NCBI GenBank assembly: GCA_965226755.1
Contig: CBDDDT010000005.1
Span: 310,001-374,000 of the forward strand
Reading direction: 5' to 3'
Source: Bog-113 sp965226755
GTDB lineage: Bacteria > Acidobacteriota > Terriglobia > Bryobacterales > Bryobacteraceae
Length of the DNA stretch: 64,000 bases
The notes under the pieces are model-generated. The model saw only the letters and a program-made list of their open reading frames with translations. It was not told where the DNA came from and made no database searches. A program made the position numbers and the translations under genes. Numbering within the stretch: the first letter of the stretch is position 1; the number at the start of each line of letters is the position of its first letter. Below are positions 8,994 through 19,245 of this stretch, piece after piece.

Positions 8994-9020
8994 TATCACG
9001 ACGTAACTATCTTAGTGATA
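8994..9020. promoter_or_regulatory. Candidate Rrf2 operator, nested dyad
   Basis: TATCAC (8994-8999) and GTGATA (9015-9020) form a perfect 6-base inverted repeat around a 15-base spacer. Inside it sits a second dyad, ACTA-TCT-TAGT (9006-9016). The site lies 21-47 bases upstream of the Rrf2 regulator ATG, the position expected for autoregulation. It does not closely match the published IscR type 1 consensus as I remember it. Confidence 0.4.
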
Positions 9021-9169
9021 ACGGAGCCGACCCGCAAGCGATTCGTGTGAATACATACAGTCGGATGCGGAAACGGAACGAATGCAGGCGGCCCGCGGCG
9101 ATTGTATATCCTGGTTTCGAACAGAGCCGCCCGAACGTCTCTGGAGCGGCCCGGAACTATAGGTGACCC

Positions 9170-11107
9170 ATGCAATTTCGCTTCTACAGCGCGCTTCTCG
9201 TTTTGTTTTCCTCCGCGACCCTCTGCTCGGCCCAGCCGGTAATCGGCGCGATTACGAACGCGTCCGATTATTCCGGCGCTATCGCCCCGGGCAGCATCGC
9301 GACGCTATTCGGAACTGATTTCACCGCGGAGGCGCCGGTCAACGCGACGATAACGCCGCTGCCGTTTTTCCTGGATCAGGTAACCGTTTACGTCAACTCG
9401 ATCCAGGCGCCGCTTTTCTATGTCAGCGCCGACCAGATCAACTTCCAGATTCCCTTCGAAACCGCGGTCGGATCCGCCACGGTCTACGTGCAGTCAGCGA
9501 CCGGCAGCACCAGCGCCCCGATCACCATCGCGATTGCCGCGCCGGGGATCTTTCAATACGGCACAAATCGCGCGATCGCAGTGGACTATCCCAGCCCGCT
9601 GAATGCCGACTCGGCGCCGGCCGCGGCGGGAAGCGTCCTGGTTGTGTACATGACCGGAATCGGTTCGGTCGGCAGTGCGTACCCCTCGGACGGCTACCCG
9701 GCGCCCGAGGACACGCTGTATCCTTCGATCTATACGGCCACGGCTAGCATCGGCGGCGCAGATGCGCCCGTGCAGTTTATCGGCCTGGCGCCGGGCTTTG
9801 TAGGTCTGACTCAGGCCAACATTCAAGTTCCGTCCCTCCCGAACGGAGACTATCCGCTGACGATCACGCTGGCGGTTCCCTCCAACGACGTGACTGACGG
9901 GACTGGAACGAGCTTCACAAGCCAGTCCGCTATTGTCTCTATCAGCGGAAACGGCACTCCGCCGCCTACAATCCTGACCTATCTTTCGACTGCGTCCGTG
10001 CCCACCTCCACGCTCCAGACCAATGTGAAAGGCGCGGCCTACGTTCAGCTCAACGGGACCGACGCCTATGTCTGCAGCGTGGACCAGATTTCGGTGATCG
10101 ACGTTTCGAATCCGACAGCGCCGGCGCTAGCCGGTTCGTTCGGGACAACCGATCTGAATGGAACCGGAACGTTATGCACGATCGATCAGGACCACCTTCT
10201 CGAACTGACCAACAGCTCGAACCTCCTGGTGTACGACCTGAGCACGTCGGCCACAAGTCCGCAACTGGTGGCGGGTCCCACGGCGCTGCAAACTCCTTAC
10301 TCCGGAAACCTCGCGATTGACGGGAACACAGTTGTTTTCGACACCAGTTCGGTCAATTGGTCGCTCGCCACGGACCTTCTCAACTTTGAGGTCGGCGTGA
10401 TCGAGGCCTACGATTTCACGAACTTTGCGAGCCCGACGTTTCTGGCCGATTTCACGCCTCCCTCCGGGTACACCGACAATACGGCGGAGCGTTTTGGAAT
10501 GGCGAACCTGGGCAACCATAACATCGCCGTTCTCGGGACCACCAACAACGGCGTGAACAACGGCGGAGGATCGCCGAGCGGAGAAGGCCAGCTTACCGTC
10601 ATCAACGTCGCCAACCCGGCCAGTCCCGCCGGCGTCACGGAACTCCTGGTTCCGCAAACAGTCGTGCTTCAAAGCATTGCGCTCCAAGGGACCACGGCTT
10701 TGATCGGCGGCAACACTCAGGGAATTAACAATCCCATCGTCTACGTGGAAAACGGCGTTCCGGAGTTCTTCAATGACGGGAACCTCACGCTCAGCACAGT
10801 GGACTTCTCCAACCCGCTAAGCCCGCAGATTCTCTACACGACGGTGACAGGAATCCAAAGCTCGGCAGGATCCTACGTCGTTTCGCTGGGAGGCGGTTTC
10901 TTCGCGATGACGATCGCTCCGCCGGTGGTGGGCTGGCAAGGGCCGAGCACTCTTGCCGTCGTCGACGCGCGTAACCCGGCTGCGCCGATCCTCTACCCTT
11001 ATGCCGTGATCGATGGAGTAAGTTCGTTGCTAGCCAGCGGCAGTTATCTCTACGTCACGACCGCGCTGGGTTTGAATATCTACCAGATCACGCTGCCCGC
11101 GTCGTAG
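9170..11107 (+). CDS. Secreted protein: N-terminal TIGR03437 domain plus LVIVD-type propeller
   Basis: A 645-residue exported protein. A signal peptide (about residues 1-21, ending SAQP) is followed by a domain of about 215 residues. It reads ITNASDYSGAIAPGSIATLF, then APLFYVSADQINFQIPF, then TQANIQVPSLPNGDYPL, which is the TIGR03437 domain of Solibacter-type Acidobacteria. The remaining 370 residues hold repeated blocks such as ISVIDVSNPTAPALAGSF, TVINVANPASPAGV and AVVDARNPAAPILY, the LVIVD repeat that makes a beta propeller. No catalytic motif is visible. The role is probably cell-surface binding or adhesion, which is inference. A ribosome site AGGTGA sits just before the ATG. Confidence 0.8.
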   Translation: MQFRFYSALLVLFSSATLCSAQPVIGAITNASDYSGAIAPGSIATLFGTDFTAEAPVNATITPLPFFLDQVTVYVNSIQAPLFYVSADQINFQIPFETAVGSATVYVQSATGSTSAPITIAIAAPGIFQYGTNRAIAVDYPSPLNADSAPAAAGSVLVVYMTGIGSVGSAYPSDGYPAPEDTLYPSIYTATASIGGADAPVQFIGLAPGFVGLTQANIQVPSLPNGDYPLTITLAVPSNDVTDGTGTSFTSQSAIVSISGNGTPPPTILTYLSTASVPTSTLQTNVKGAAYVQLNGTDAYVCSVDQISVIDVSNPTAPALAGSFGTTDLNGTGTLCTIDQDHLLELTNSSNLLVYDLSTSATSPQLVAGPTALQTPYSGNLAIDGNTVVFDTSSVNWSLATDLLNFEVGVIEAYDFTNFASPTFLADFTPPSGYTDNTAERFGMANLGNHNIAVLGTTNNGVNNGGGSPSGEGQLTVINVANPASPAGVTELLVPQTVVLQSIALQGTTALIGGNTQGINNPIVYVENGVPEFFNDGNLTLSTVDFSNPLSPQILYTTVTGIQSSAGSYVVSLGGGFFAMTIAPPVVGWQGPSTLAVVDARNPAAPILYPYAVIDGVSSLLASGSYLYVTTALGLNIYQITLPAS

Positions 11108-11234
11108 CGGCGCGTGTTCGTCTCACCTCTGACAAAGTCTATTAGCCGGATCTCGCGCACACGATAGTTAAAAGGGGTTAAGAGGGGAGAAACTCTTAGG
11201 CGCGGACGCTGGTTGATGCCGTTCTATTAGCGGC

Positions 11235-11249
11235 CGGACTTGGAGTCCG
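11235..11249. other. Short perfect hairpin at gene end
   Basis: CGGACT-TGG-AGTCCG is a perfect 6-base stem with a 3-base loop, directly abutting the stop of the minus-strand oxidoreductase gene. No T-run follows on either strand, so it is at best a weak RNA 3'-end structure. The rest of 11108-11234 shows nothing I recognise. Confidence 0.25.
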
Positions 11250-11924
11250 TCAGGGCCGCTGCATCTCACCGGAGAACACGACAACCCGGCCATCCGCCGA
11301 GGGTGTACGCGCCAGAAGCGTTCGTGCAACGCGGGCCGCGGCGATTGGCCGGTAGTTGGCCGGAATGAGCGAACCGAATACTTTCATGAACGCCTCGGAT
11401 AACTTCTCCAGCGGACGCTCCGGCTGGCCGAGCGCCGCGCGGTCCCCGGTGAGTAAAGATGGACGCGCAATGACGAGGCCCGCGAAGGGCAGCCGCGCCA
11501 GCGCTTCCTCCAGTTCTCCCTTCACTCGGTTGTAGAACACTCTGGAGTTTGCGTTCGCCCCCATGGCGCTGACCAAGCCGCAACGCCGCGCACCCGCGGC
11601 AAGAGCTGCGCGAGCCACGGCCAGGTTGGCGTCGAAATCGACGGCCCGAAAGGCAGCCTGGCTGCCGGCCACTTTGATGGTCGTGCCGAGCGCCAGATAG
11701 ATCTCATCGACCGGAGGAAGCGGCGGCAACGCCGCGAAGTCGACGATGCGGCACGTGAGCCGCGCGTGAGCGACGCGGGGGTTGCGCCGGGCAAGCACAT
11801 GAACGGACTGAACCGACGGATCCGCAAGCAGCCCGTCCAGGATCGAGCGCCCGACGAGGCCCGTCGCGCCGGCTAGCGCGATCGTTCTCTGGACTGCCCG
11901 CTCTCGCGGCTCAACTAATGACAT
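11250..11924 (-). CDS. NAD(P)-binding atypical SDR (HTATIP2-like)
   Basis: A 224-residue Rossmann protein with an early GATGLVGRSILDGLL motif and VHVLARRNP at the end of the second strand. The central DEIYLALGTTIKVAGSQAAF segment is found in HTATIP2/NAD(P)H-binding oxidoreductases. A Tyr-x-x-x-Lys appears in VFYNRVKGELEEAL. These proteins resemble nucleoside-diphosphate-sugar epimerases in fold but lack a defined substrate. The ATG at 11924 gives a normal start. The gene follows the next SDR gene by 40 bases on the same strand and could be co-transcribed with it. Confidence 0.8.
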   Translation of the reverse strand: MSLVEPRERAVQRTIALAGATGLVGRSILDGLLADPSVQSVHVLARRNPRVAHARLTCRIVDFAALPPLPPVDEIYLALGTTIKVAGSQAAFRAVDFDANLAVARAALAAGARRCGLVSAMGANANSRVFYNRVKGELEEALARLPFAGLVIARPSLLTGDRAALGQPERPLEKLSEAFMKVFGSLIPANYRPIAAARVARTLLARTPSADGRVVVFSGEMQRP

Positions 11925-11964
11925 GCGCCATTCTCCTTACGGTCTTTTTACAGGCGGCGTGCAC

Positions 11965-12705
11965 TCAGGCGTTCGTCCCCCCATCGACAGTCAGATTCGC
12001 CCCCGTGATGTAGGAAGCCTCGGGACTCGCCACAAACGCCACCAGAGCAGCGACCTCCTCCGCATGCCCGTAACGCCCCAGCGCCGTGTTGGCGATCTGC
12101 GGAGCAGCCCATTCGCCGGCAGCCGGATTCAACTCCGTGTCGATGGGCCCGGGCTGGATGTTGTTCACTGTAATGCCCCTGGTCCCGACCTCTCTAGCCA
12201 GCCCCTGCGCGAACATCTTGACCGCGCCCTTGGTCGCCGCGTATGCGGTCAGCCCCGGCGTCATGTTGCGCTCGCCGACGCACGATCCGATCGTGATGAT
12301 CCGTCCGCCGCTTTCCATGTGTCGCAACGCCGCTTGCGTCGCGATAAACGTACCGCGGATATTGATGCCGATCATGCGGTCCATTTCCTCCAGCGTGGTC
12401 TCCTCAAAGGCCTTCGGAATAGCCGTTCCAGCATTGCTTACCAGTATGTCGAGGCGACCGAATGACTCCACGGTCTTGTCGACCGCGGCGTTCACAGCTT
12501 CGGGGTCGGCAGCTTCCGCCTGAATCGCCATAGCTTTGCCTCCCGCGCGTTCGATCGCTTCCACCACGGCTGAGGCGGCTTTGGCGTCCTTCGCGTACGT
12601 GATGGCGACTACGGCCCCATGCGCCGCCAGACGCTTCGCGATCGCCGCGCCGATACCTCGCGAACCGCCGGTAACAAGCGCCGCCTTGTCGTTTAACTTA
12701 GACAT
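11965..12705 (-). CDS. SDR family oxidoreductase, 3-oxoacyl-ACP reductase-like
   Basis: A 246-residue classical SDR. TGGSRGIGAAIAKRL binds the cofactor. SNAGTAIP corresponds to NNAG. The catalytic Ser is in IITIGSCVGE and Tyr/Lys in YAATKGAVK. The C-terminal ITGANLTVDGGTNA is standard. The sequence resembles FabG-type reductases, but no fatty acid genes are nearby, so the substrate is open. A strong AAGGAG ribosome site lies 8 bases before the ATG. Confidence 0.9.
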   Translation of the reverse strand: MSKLNDKAALVTGGSRGIGAAIAKRLAAHGAVVAITYAKDAKAASAVVEAIERAGGKAMAIQAEAADPEAVNAAVDKTVESFGRLDILVSNAGTAIPKAFEETTLEEMDRMIGINIRGTFIATQAALRHMESGGRIITIGSCVGERNMTPGLTAYAATKGAVKMFAQGLAREVGTRGITVNNIQPGPIDTELNPAAGEWAAPQIANTALGRYGHAEEVAALVAFVASPEASYITGANLTVDGGTNA

Positions 12706-12749
12706 CGTTTCTCCTTTGGGATGGGGTTTGGGAATGCCCGGTAGATCGT

Positions 12750-12878
12750 ATGAAAGCAGCGACTCTCAAGCTCTTGGAGGCTGATCGCAGCCGCTATGAA
12801 GAAACGATACCAGATCGTTTTGGAGCAAGCCGTGAAAGGGGAGTTAGCGCGGACTTAGTTGGGGGGAAAAAGTATTAG
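12750..12878 (+). CDS. Possible 42-codon small ORF of unknown function
   Basis: The ATG at 12750 opens 42 codons starting MKAATLKLLEADRSRYEE and ending in GGKKY before TAG. The start is mildly helical and charged. There is no clear ribosome site and I recognise no family. It lies in the promoter side of the minus-strand SDR gene and may be chance. I list it because the gap 12706-12984 contains little else besides the 10-base repeat described separately. Confidence 0.12.
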   Translation: MKAATLKLLEADRSRYEETIPDRFGASRERGVSADLVGGKKY

Positions 12879-12910
12879 ACACTGATAAACACTGATAGAC
12901 GCGGATGAGG
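12877..12910. repeat. Degenerate 10-base unit repeat (dispersed element)
   Basis: Three near-identical blocks follow each other: ACACTGATAA, ACACTGATAG and ACGCGGATGA. A related set in reverse orientation occurs at 58369-58399. Such strings of ACRCGGATRA units occur between genes in many bacterial genomes. Its function is unknown. Confidence 0.4.
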
Positions 12911-12984
12911 CAAAACCCAGGTTAGGCGAAGCACACTTCGGGCGTCGGTTGCGACGGGTTTTGGAATGGGGAGGGACTTTAGAG

Positions 12985-13800
12985 TTAGTTTTCGATCGTT
13001 TTCGCCCCCGTTAGAGGGGATTCGATCTCGGGATCGCAGAGATCGGGGCGGATCGCGGCGGGATCGGCGGGGCTGAGCGCGAACGGCTCGTAAATCAAAG
13101 CCATTGCGGAAGTAGGTGTGGTTTGTTCGGGTTGCGGGGATTCGGCTTCACTCGCGGCGGCTTCGGCTTCGGCCGCTTCGGCGTCGGCCGCTTCCGCGTC
13201 CTTTAGCGTGAGGTGGTGCGAGAGCGAGTCGTTGTAGAACTTCCAGGCGCGGCTTTCTTCGAGTACGAAAGTGGTCTCGCCGTTGCTTCGTTTGATGCGT
13301 TTGGTTTGGAGCTGTTCGAGCTGCTCTTCCATTCTCTGCATGAAGCGCGCGATGCGGGCTTCATGGCGGCTGAGCGCTTCGAAGCTTTTGGCGCCCTCTT
13401 GCCACGCGAGGGCCTGGCCGATCATGGCGACATTGTCGTCATCGCCGCCGGCTTGAAGGGTGTGGTTGTCCTGCTCGAGCGTGCCCGTGGAGATCAGATT
13501 GTTCTCCATGGCGGCGCAGCGGTTCAGGCGCCAGTTGGAATCGATGATATGCTGCGCGAGCTGTTCTTCGCGGACTCCGACGGGCGCTAACTCGCCGATG
13601 TATTCGGCGGCGAGCTGGAAGTACGGGAGATACTCGTCGGATTGTAAGAAGAGTTTCTGGCCGGAGAGTCCGTGTTTGAAGGCGTTCATGGAGACGCGTT
13701 TCTTGCCGTCCTCGGATTTGGGACCGGTGGATTTGAGCGCGTTGCGCCGGTTGGCCAGAACGCGTTTGGAAAGGTTTTCGAATTGTTCGATCGGATTCAT
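12985..13800 (-). CDS. Hypothetical protein of the NALKSTGPKSEDGKKR family
   Basis: A 271-residue cytoplasmic protein. The N-terminus has RRNALKSTGPKSEDGKKRVS, then NAFKHGLSG. This signature recurs in many-copy families of Acidobacteria and Planctomycetes, as far as I recall, with no assigned function. A central helical region (QLAQHIIDSNWRLNRCAAME) and a predicted coiled segment (FMQRMEEQLEQLQTKRIKRS) follow. Then comes a low-complexity stretch of Ala/Glu repeats (DAEAADAEAAEAEAAASEAE) and a Pro-rich tail. AGGAG lies 7 bases before the ATG, supporting the start. Flanking gaps are long and AT-poor, and no mobile-element gene is visible beside it. Confidence 0.6.
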   Translation of the reverse strand: MNPIEQFENLSKRVLANRRNALKSTGPKSEDGKKRVSMNAFKHGLSGQKLFLQSDEYLPYFQLAAEYIGELAPVGVREEQLAQHIIDSNWRLNRCAAMENNLISTGTLEQDNHTLQAGGDDDNVAMIGQALAWQEGAKSFEALSRHEARIARFMQRMEEQLEQLQTKRIKRSNGETTFVLEESRAWKFYNDSLSHHLTLKDAEAADAEAAEAEAAASEAESPQPEQTTPTSAMALIYEPFALSPADPAAIRPDLCDPEIESPLTGAKTIEN

Positions 13801-14248
13801 AGGTTGCTCCTGGCTTCATTTTGGGGGATGGGGGATGGCGGGGAAGGGCGTGGGACGGGTAAGTTGTTGAGGGCGTGGGGGATCTTTATTTTGGGGGCGG
13901 TGACCCTGGGTTTGGCGAAGCTTAGTTTCGGTAACCGCCGCCGCTTGAACTCACTGCCTGTACGCCACCGGCGGCAGGCGCCTGATCGCCAGCGCCAATC
14001 CCCGGCAGAACGGCGCGGCGTGCGTTAAGAGCGCCGGTCTTGCGACTGCCTTTGGTGCGCGTGTGCGACTTGCGGTATCGTAGACCGCGATAATGAACGG
14101 TGAGGTTTGCTCCATGACCATTCAAAAACGCCGCTGTCAATTGGCGAAAGGCGGGGACGGATTTCATCAGAACAGACGCGGGCGTTTTTTGGAGATCTCG
14201 AACTGAGTGGCGGGAGATAGGCGCCGCCACACTTTGGAAGCAACTACT
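13801..14248. other. Intergenic stretch without recognised gene
   Basis: This 448-base gap begins with G-rich simple sequence (runs of GGGGGATGG, about 13826-13850). A minus-strand frame of about 100 codons (13922-14230) crosses it and ends in SSSGGGYRN. It has no ribosome site and no family I recognise, so I do not call it a gene. The last 20 bases hold GGAAG, the likely ribosome site of the ADOP permease at 14249. Confidence 0.5.
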
Positions 14249-16711
<2,463 letters not shown>

Positions 16712-16715
16712 GAAC

Positions 16716-16850
16716 GATCGGCCGCTCGCGCTGGCGGAGCTGGGAGTGATCGATGAGTACGAGTTTGTGGTGCACCCCAGGCCGGCTGGCCGCGGGCCGA
16801 CGCTGTTCGCTGCGCGCCGGGTCAAGGCAGTGTCGCCGGAGCGAGCTTAA
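16716..16850 (+). pseudogene. C-terminal fragment of a dihydrofolate reductase-like (RibD_C) protein
   Basis: A 45-codon frame just after the ADOP permease stop reads PLALAELGVIDEYEFVVHPR, then GRGPTLFA, then TAA. This is the late part of RibD C-terminal/DHFR-family proteins, which typically read LALAELGLIDEYEFVVHPxxxGxGPTLF. Nothing upstream in frame encodes the N-terminal NADPH-binding half, and the tail after LFAARR diverges. It is therefore a relic. It overlaps the last 29 bases of the convergent haem-protein gene. Confidence 0.6.
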
Positions 16851-18177
16851 CGATGAAGCTGGTTCGCTGAGCTTCGAGGCCGGAAGGCAAGCGATGCTCG
16901 CCGAGCCCTGGTCCGTCAAATCGCCGATAGCCGTAAGCTTTGGCCGGAACTTCCACTTGTACGAACTGGACTGACTGCGGAGTATCCGGAATGCGTCCTC
17001 CAAACCAGTGTGGATCTTCCCGTTGAGCCCACGTGACGAGCGCCAGTACGGCGCCGGCGGGGTAGATTTGCGGTTCGCCCGGCACGGGTGCGTAAGTCCG
17101 CGCCGCGCGCGCGGCTAAGTCGTTGCCAAAGAGCGTGGCCATTGTGTGAGCTTTGGGGTCGACATACATTGTGATCGCGTTCCACGCCAGCGGCTGGTAA
17201 GGCATCCCGCGCGGCAGACCCGCGGCCCTATCATTCACAACTTCGTTGCGTCCCGACTTCGCTGACGTGATGGGCAATGTGTAGACATAATCATCACCGC
17301 GCACAGGGAGATGGCAGCTTGTGCACTCGCTATCGAAGCGGGCGTCTTTGCCATAAAGCTTTAAGTCCATTCCGCGCCAGCGACCCCATCCCCATCCGTC
17401 CGTCCGCTTGTAGAGCCGGGCAGCTTTCACCATGAACTCCACTTGCACGAATTTGCCAGGGTGGATAAGTCCGTCGCTGCCTGTCTCCTGGCCCCACGCG
17501 ATCTTGGCGAAGCGCGCTCCGTCCGGCCAGGGGGAGATATTGCCGGACTGCGCGGCCTTCACGGCAATATCATTGCCGAGAACGAACCGGAATGTGTTGT
17601 TATCGCCACGATCGGTGAAACTGATAGGTTTCCAGTCCTCGAAACCGGATTCGAAAGTAAGTCCATTGAACTCGGGCTCGATCGCAGCCAAATTCACCGG
17701 GGCAGCCGGCTCGGCGGAAGCAACGGGTGTGCTTTCGTTGTTCGGCGGCGACGAACCCCATGGAGCGAGATAGGCCTTCAGGATCGCCAGCTCTTCCGGC
17801 GTCACCTTCGCTTCAGGATGCAGCGCGGTAAACCTTGGCGGCGGCATGGCGCCGAGCTGGATCATGTTCACGGCTTCGTAGAGAGCGGCCGTCCGCATGG
17901 CTGCCGGCTTTGCGCCGAGCGTGGAAAAGTTAAGGTGCGCTCGGGCCGTCAGGATGTCGCGCCGCACCAGCCAATAGGCGGGCACGACCTCATCAAACCA
18001 GGCCAGCCGCCGCTGGCCGGAGTGGCAGCTATAGCAATCTTTGTCCAGGATGCCACGGATTCGCGGCGGAGCTTGTAACTCCGCGGCCGCGGGCCGGGCC
18101 GGAATGCGCGGGCGGACGAACTGCAGCAAGACAAACACCGACACTGCCGCCATGGCCAGCTTCGCAGGCGTTTCCAT
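16822..18177 (-). CDS. Secreted haem-binding domain plus duplicated cytochrome P460 domain
   Basis: A 451-residue exported haem protein. A signal anchor (KLAMAAVSVFVLLQFVRP) leads into a haem-binding domain with CYSCHSGQ near residue 53 and a distal LGAMPPPRF. A cytochrome P460-like domain follows from about residue 175. It contains LGNDIAVKAA, WPDGARFAKIAWGQ, FVQVEFMVKAA and a second haem site CTSCH. The last 130 residues repeat the P460 pattern (LFGNDLAARAA, YPAGAVLALVTWAQ, FVQVEVPAKAY) without a CxxCH. P460 proteins oxidise hydroxylamine or carry electrons, but the Lys-Tyr crosslink cannot be judged here. The protein is probably periplasmic and may serve a respiratory or dehalogenase-like chain. 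Confidence 0.8.
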   Translation of the reverse strand: METPAKLAMAAVSVFVLLQFVRPRIPARPAAAELQAPPRIRGILDKDCYSCHSGQRRLAWFDEVVPAYWLVRRDILTARAHLNFSTLGAKPAAMRTAALYEAVNMIQLGAMPPPRFTALHPEAKVTPEELAILKAYLAPWGSSPPNNESTPVASAEPAAPVNLAAIEPEFNGLTFESGFEDWKPISFTDRGDNNTFRFVLGNDIAVKAAQSGNISPWPDGARFAKIAWGQETGSDGLIHPGKFVQVEFMVKAARLYKRTDGWGWGRWRGMDLKLYGKDARFDSECTSCHLPVRGDDYVYTLPITSAKSGRNEVVNDRAAGLPRGMPYQPLAWNAITMYVDPKAHTMATLFGNDLAARAARTYAPVPGEPQIYPAGAVLALVTWAQREDPHWFGGRIPDTPQSVQFVQVEVPAKAYGYRRFDGPGLGEHRLPSGLEAQRTSFIVKLAPATLP

Positions 18178-18227
18178 ATCGCAATTTTCTCCTACTTAAT
18201 TTTCCTTGAGTATCTCAGAGCGTTTAA

Positions 18228-18323
18228 CCGACAGCCCGTCACGCCGAAGTGCTGGAGCACCTCCGCGCGATTGAGATACAATTCACCCCTGAGGAGATCA
18301 GGAATTGGCTAAGTATACGCTGA
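18228..18323 (+). pseudogene. Possible C-terminal fragment of an aldo/keto reductase-like protein
   Basis: The frame between stops at 18225 and 18321 reads PTARHAEVLEHLRAIEIQFT then PEEI. It resembles the end of aldo/keto reductases, where a Pro-x-x-Arg/Lys cofactor motif is followed by ENLxALDIxLTPEE. Only about 30 codons remain and no upstream part is present. It overlaps the TTG start of the next gene in another frame. The assignment rests on a short match and is tentative. Confidence 0.3.
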
Positions 18324-19189
18324 ATTCAGAAGCGCTCTGCGCGGAATTGAAGAAGCAGGAGGCGGGGCTGCTTCAGCAGATTTCGGAGATGCAGTCAGCC
18401 GCCGCGAACGATTCCGTGCCCGTTCTCGGACAAGGGGAGGCGACCGGAATCGCCGGCTGGGTTGCGGCCGACTTGGAAACAGAGTTGCGATTCGTTCAGA
18501 TGCAGATCGACGAGAACTGCGGAGGCGGCCACACAGCGGTGGGTTCTTCCTCGGAATTGCTGTATCCGGCGCAGCCGATCATCACGTATCCTAACCACGC
18601 AAAGTTCGAAAACTACGACTTTGTCTCGTTACAACCCACCTTCACGTGGTACGACGGAGCGCAAGGCGAGCAGAACGCCGCAACGTCATTCGGCCTCAGA
18701 CTATCTTCAGGACCAAGCCCGGCCGGCCCATGGGTTCCGGTTCTAGAGCCGGTTACGCTTACGGCGACGAGTTATCAGTATGAGGGATTGCTGGAAGAGG
18801 AAACCTGGCACCTCTTAGAAGTCGACGCGTACAATGCCGTTGGGGACAGCGGCTGGAGCTCGGTCTCATTTTATACTTTCATATCGATACCACTTGTGCC
18901 TCTCGTGACTCAACCTCAGGAAGGGCAAATATATAGTCCGACCGAACAGTTTGAAGCCACTTGGACCGACCCCGGGCGACAGACCAAGCACGCGGCGACT
19001 TCATTTGAATATCAGTTGATCCTGGACCCGCCGGCGGCGCCGTTGCAAATGACCGCGGACTACGGAGGTTACTTGGTGCTCATTGCTATCACGGCGCCGA
19101 ACAGCTCGTATCAGTTTCGAATTCGATCTCAAAACGCGGCGGGCTCAAGCGACTTTGCGACGGTGCAGTTCAAGACAGCCGCCAGTTAG
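18305..19189 (+). CDS. Hypothetical protein with two fibronectin type III-like domains
   Basis: A 294-residue protein without a signal peptide. The first 75 residues are helical and Gln/Glu-rich (ELKKQEAGLLQQISEMQSAA, then ADLETELRFVQMQIDENCGG). Two beta-sandwich repeats follow at about residues 95-190 and 195-294. Both end in typical Fn3 strands, LLEVDAYNAVGDSGWSSVSF and QFRIRSQNAAGSSDFATVQF. The start is TTG with GAGGAG upstream; I see no better one. The function is unknown and would be binding or structural. It is monocistronic, convergent with the response regulator gene. Confidence 0.6.
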   Translation: MAKYTLNSEALCAELKKQEAGLLQQISEMQSAAANDSVPVLGQGEATGIAGWVAADLETELRFVQMQIDENCGGGHTAVGSSSELLYPAQPIITYPNHAKFENYDFVSLQPTFTWYDGAQGEQNAATSFGLRLSSGPSPAGPWVPVLEPVTLTATSYQYEGLLEEETWHLLEVDAYNAVGDSGWSSVSFYTFISIPLVPLVTQPQEGQIYSPTEQFEATWTDPGRQTKHAATSFEYQLILDPPAAPLQMTADYGGYLVLIAITAPNSSYQFRIRSQNAAGSSDFATVQFKTAAS

Positions 19190-19245
19190 GCGGCTTGACG
19201 CATGGCCGAGGAGCCGGCGGAATGAGTTTGCGCGACTCGCGCGAG

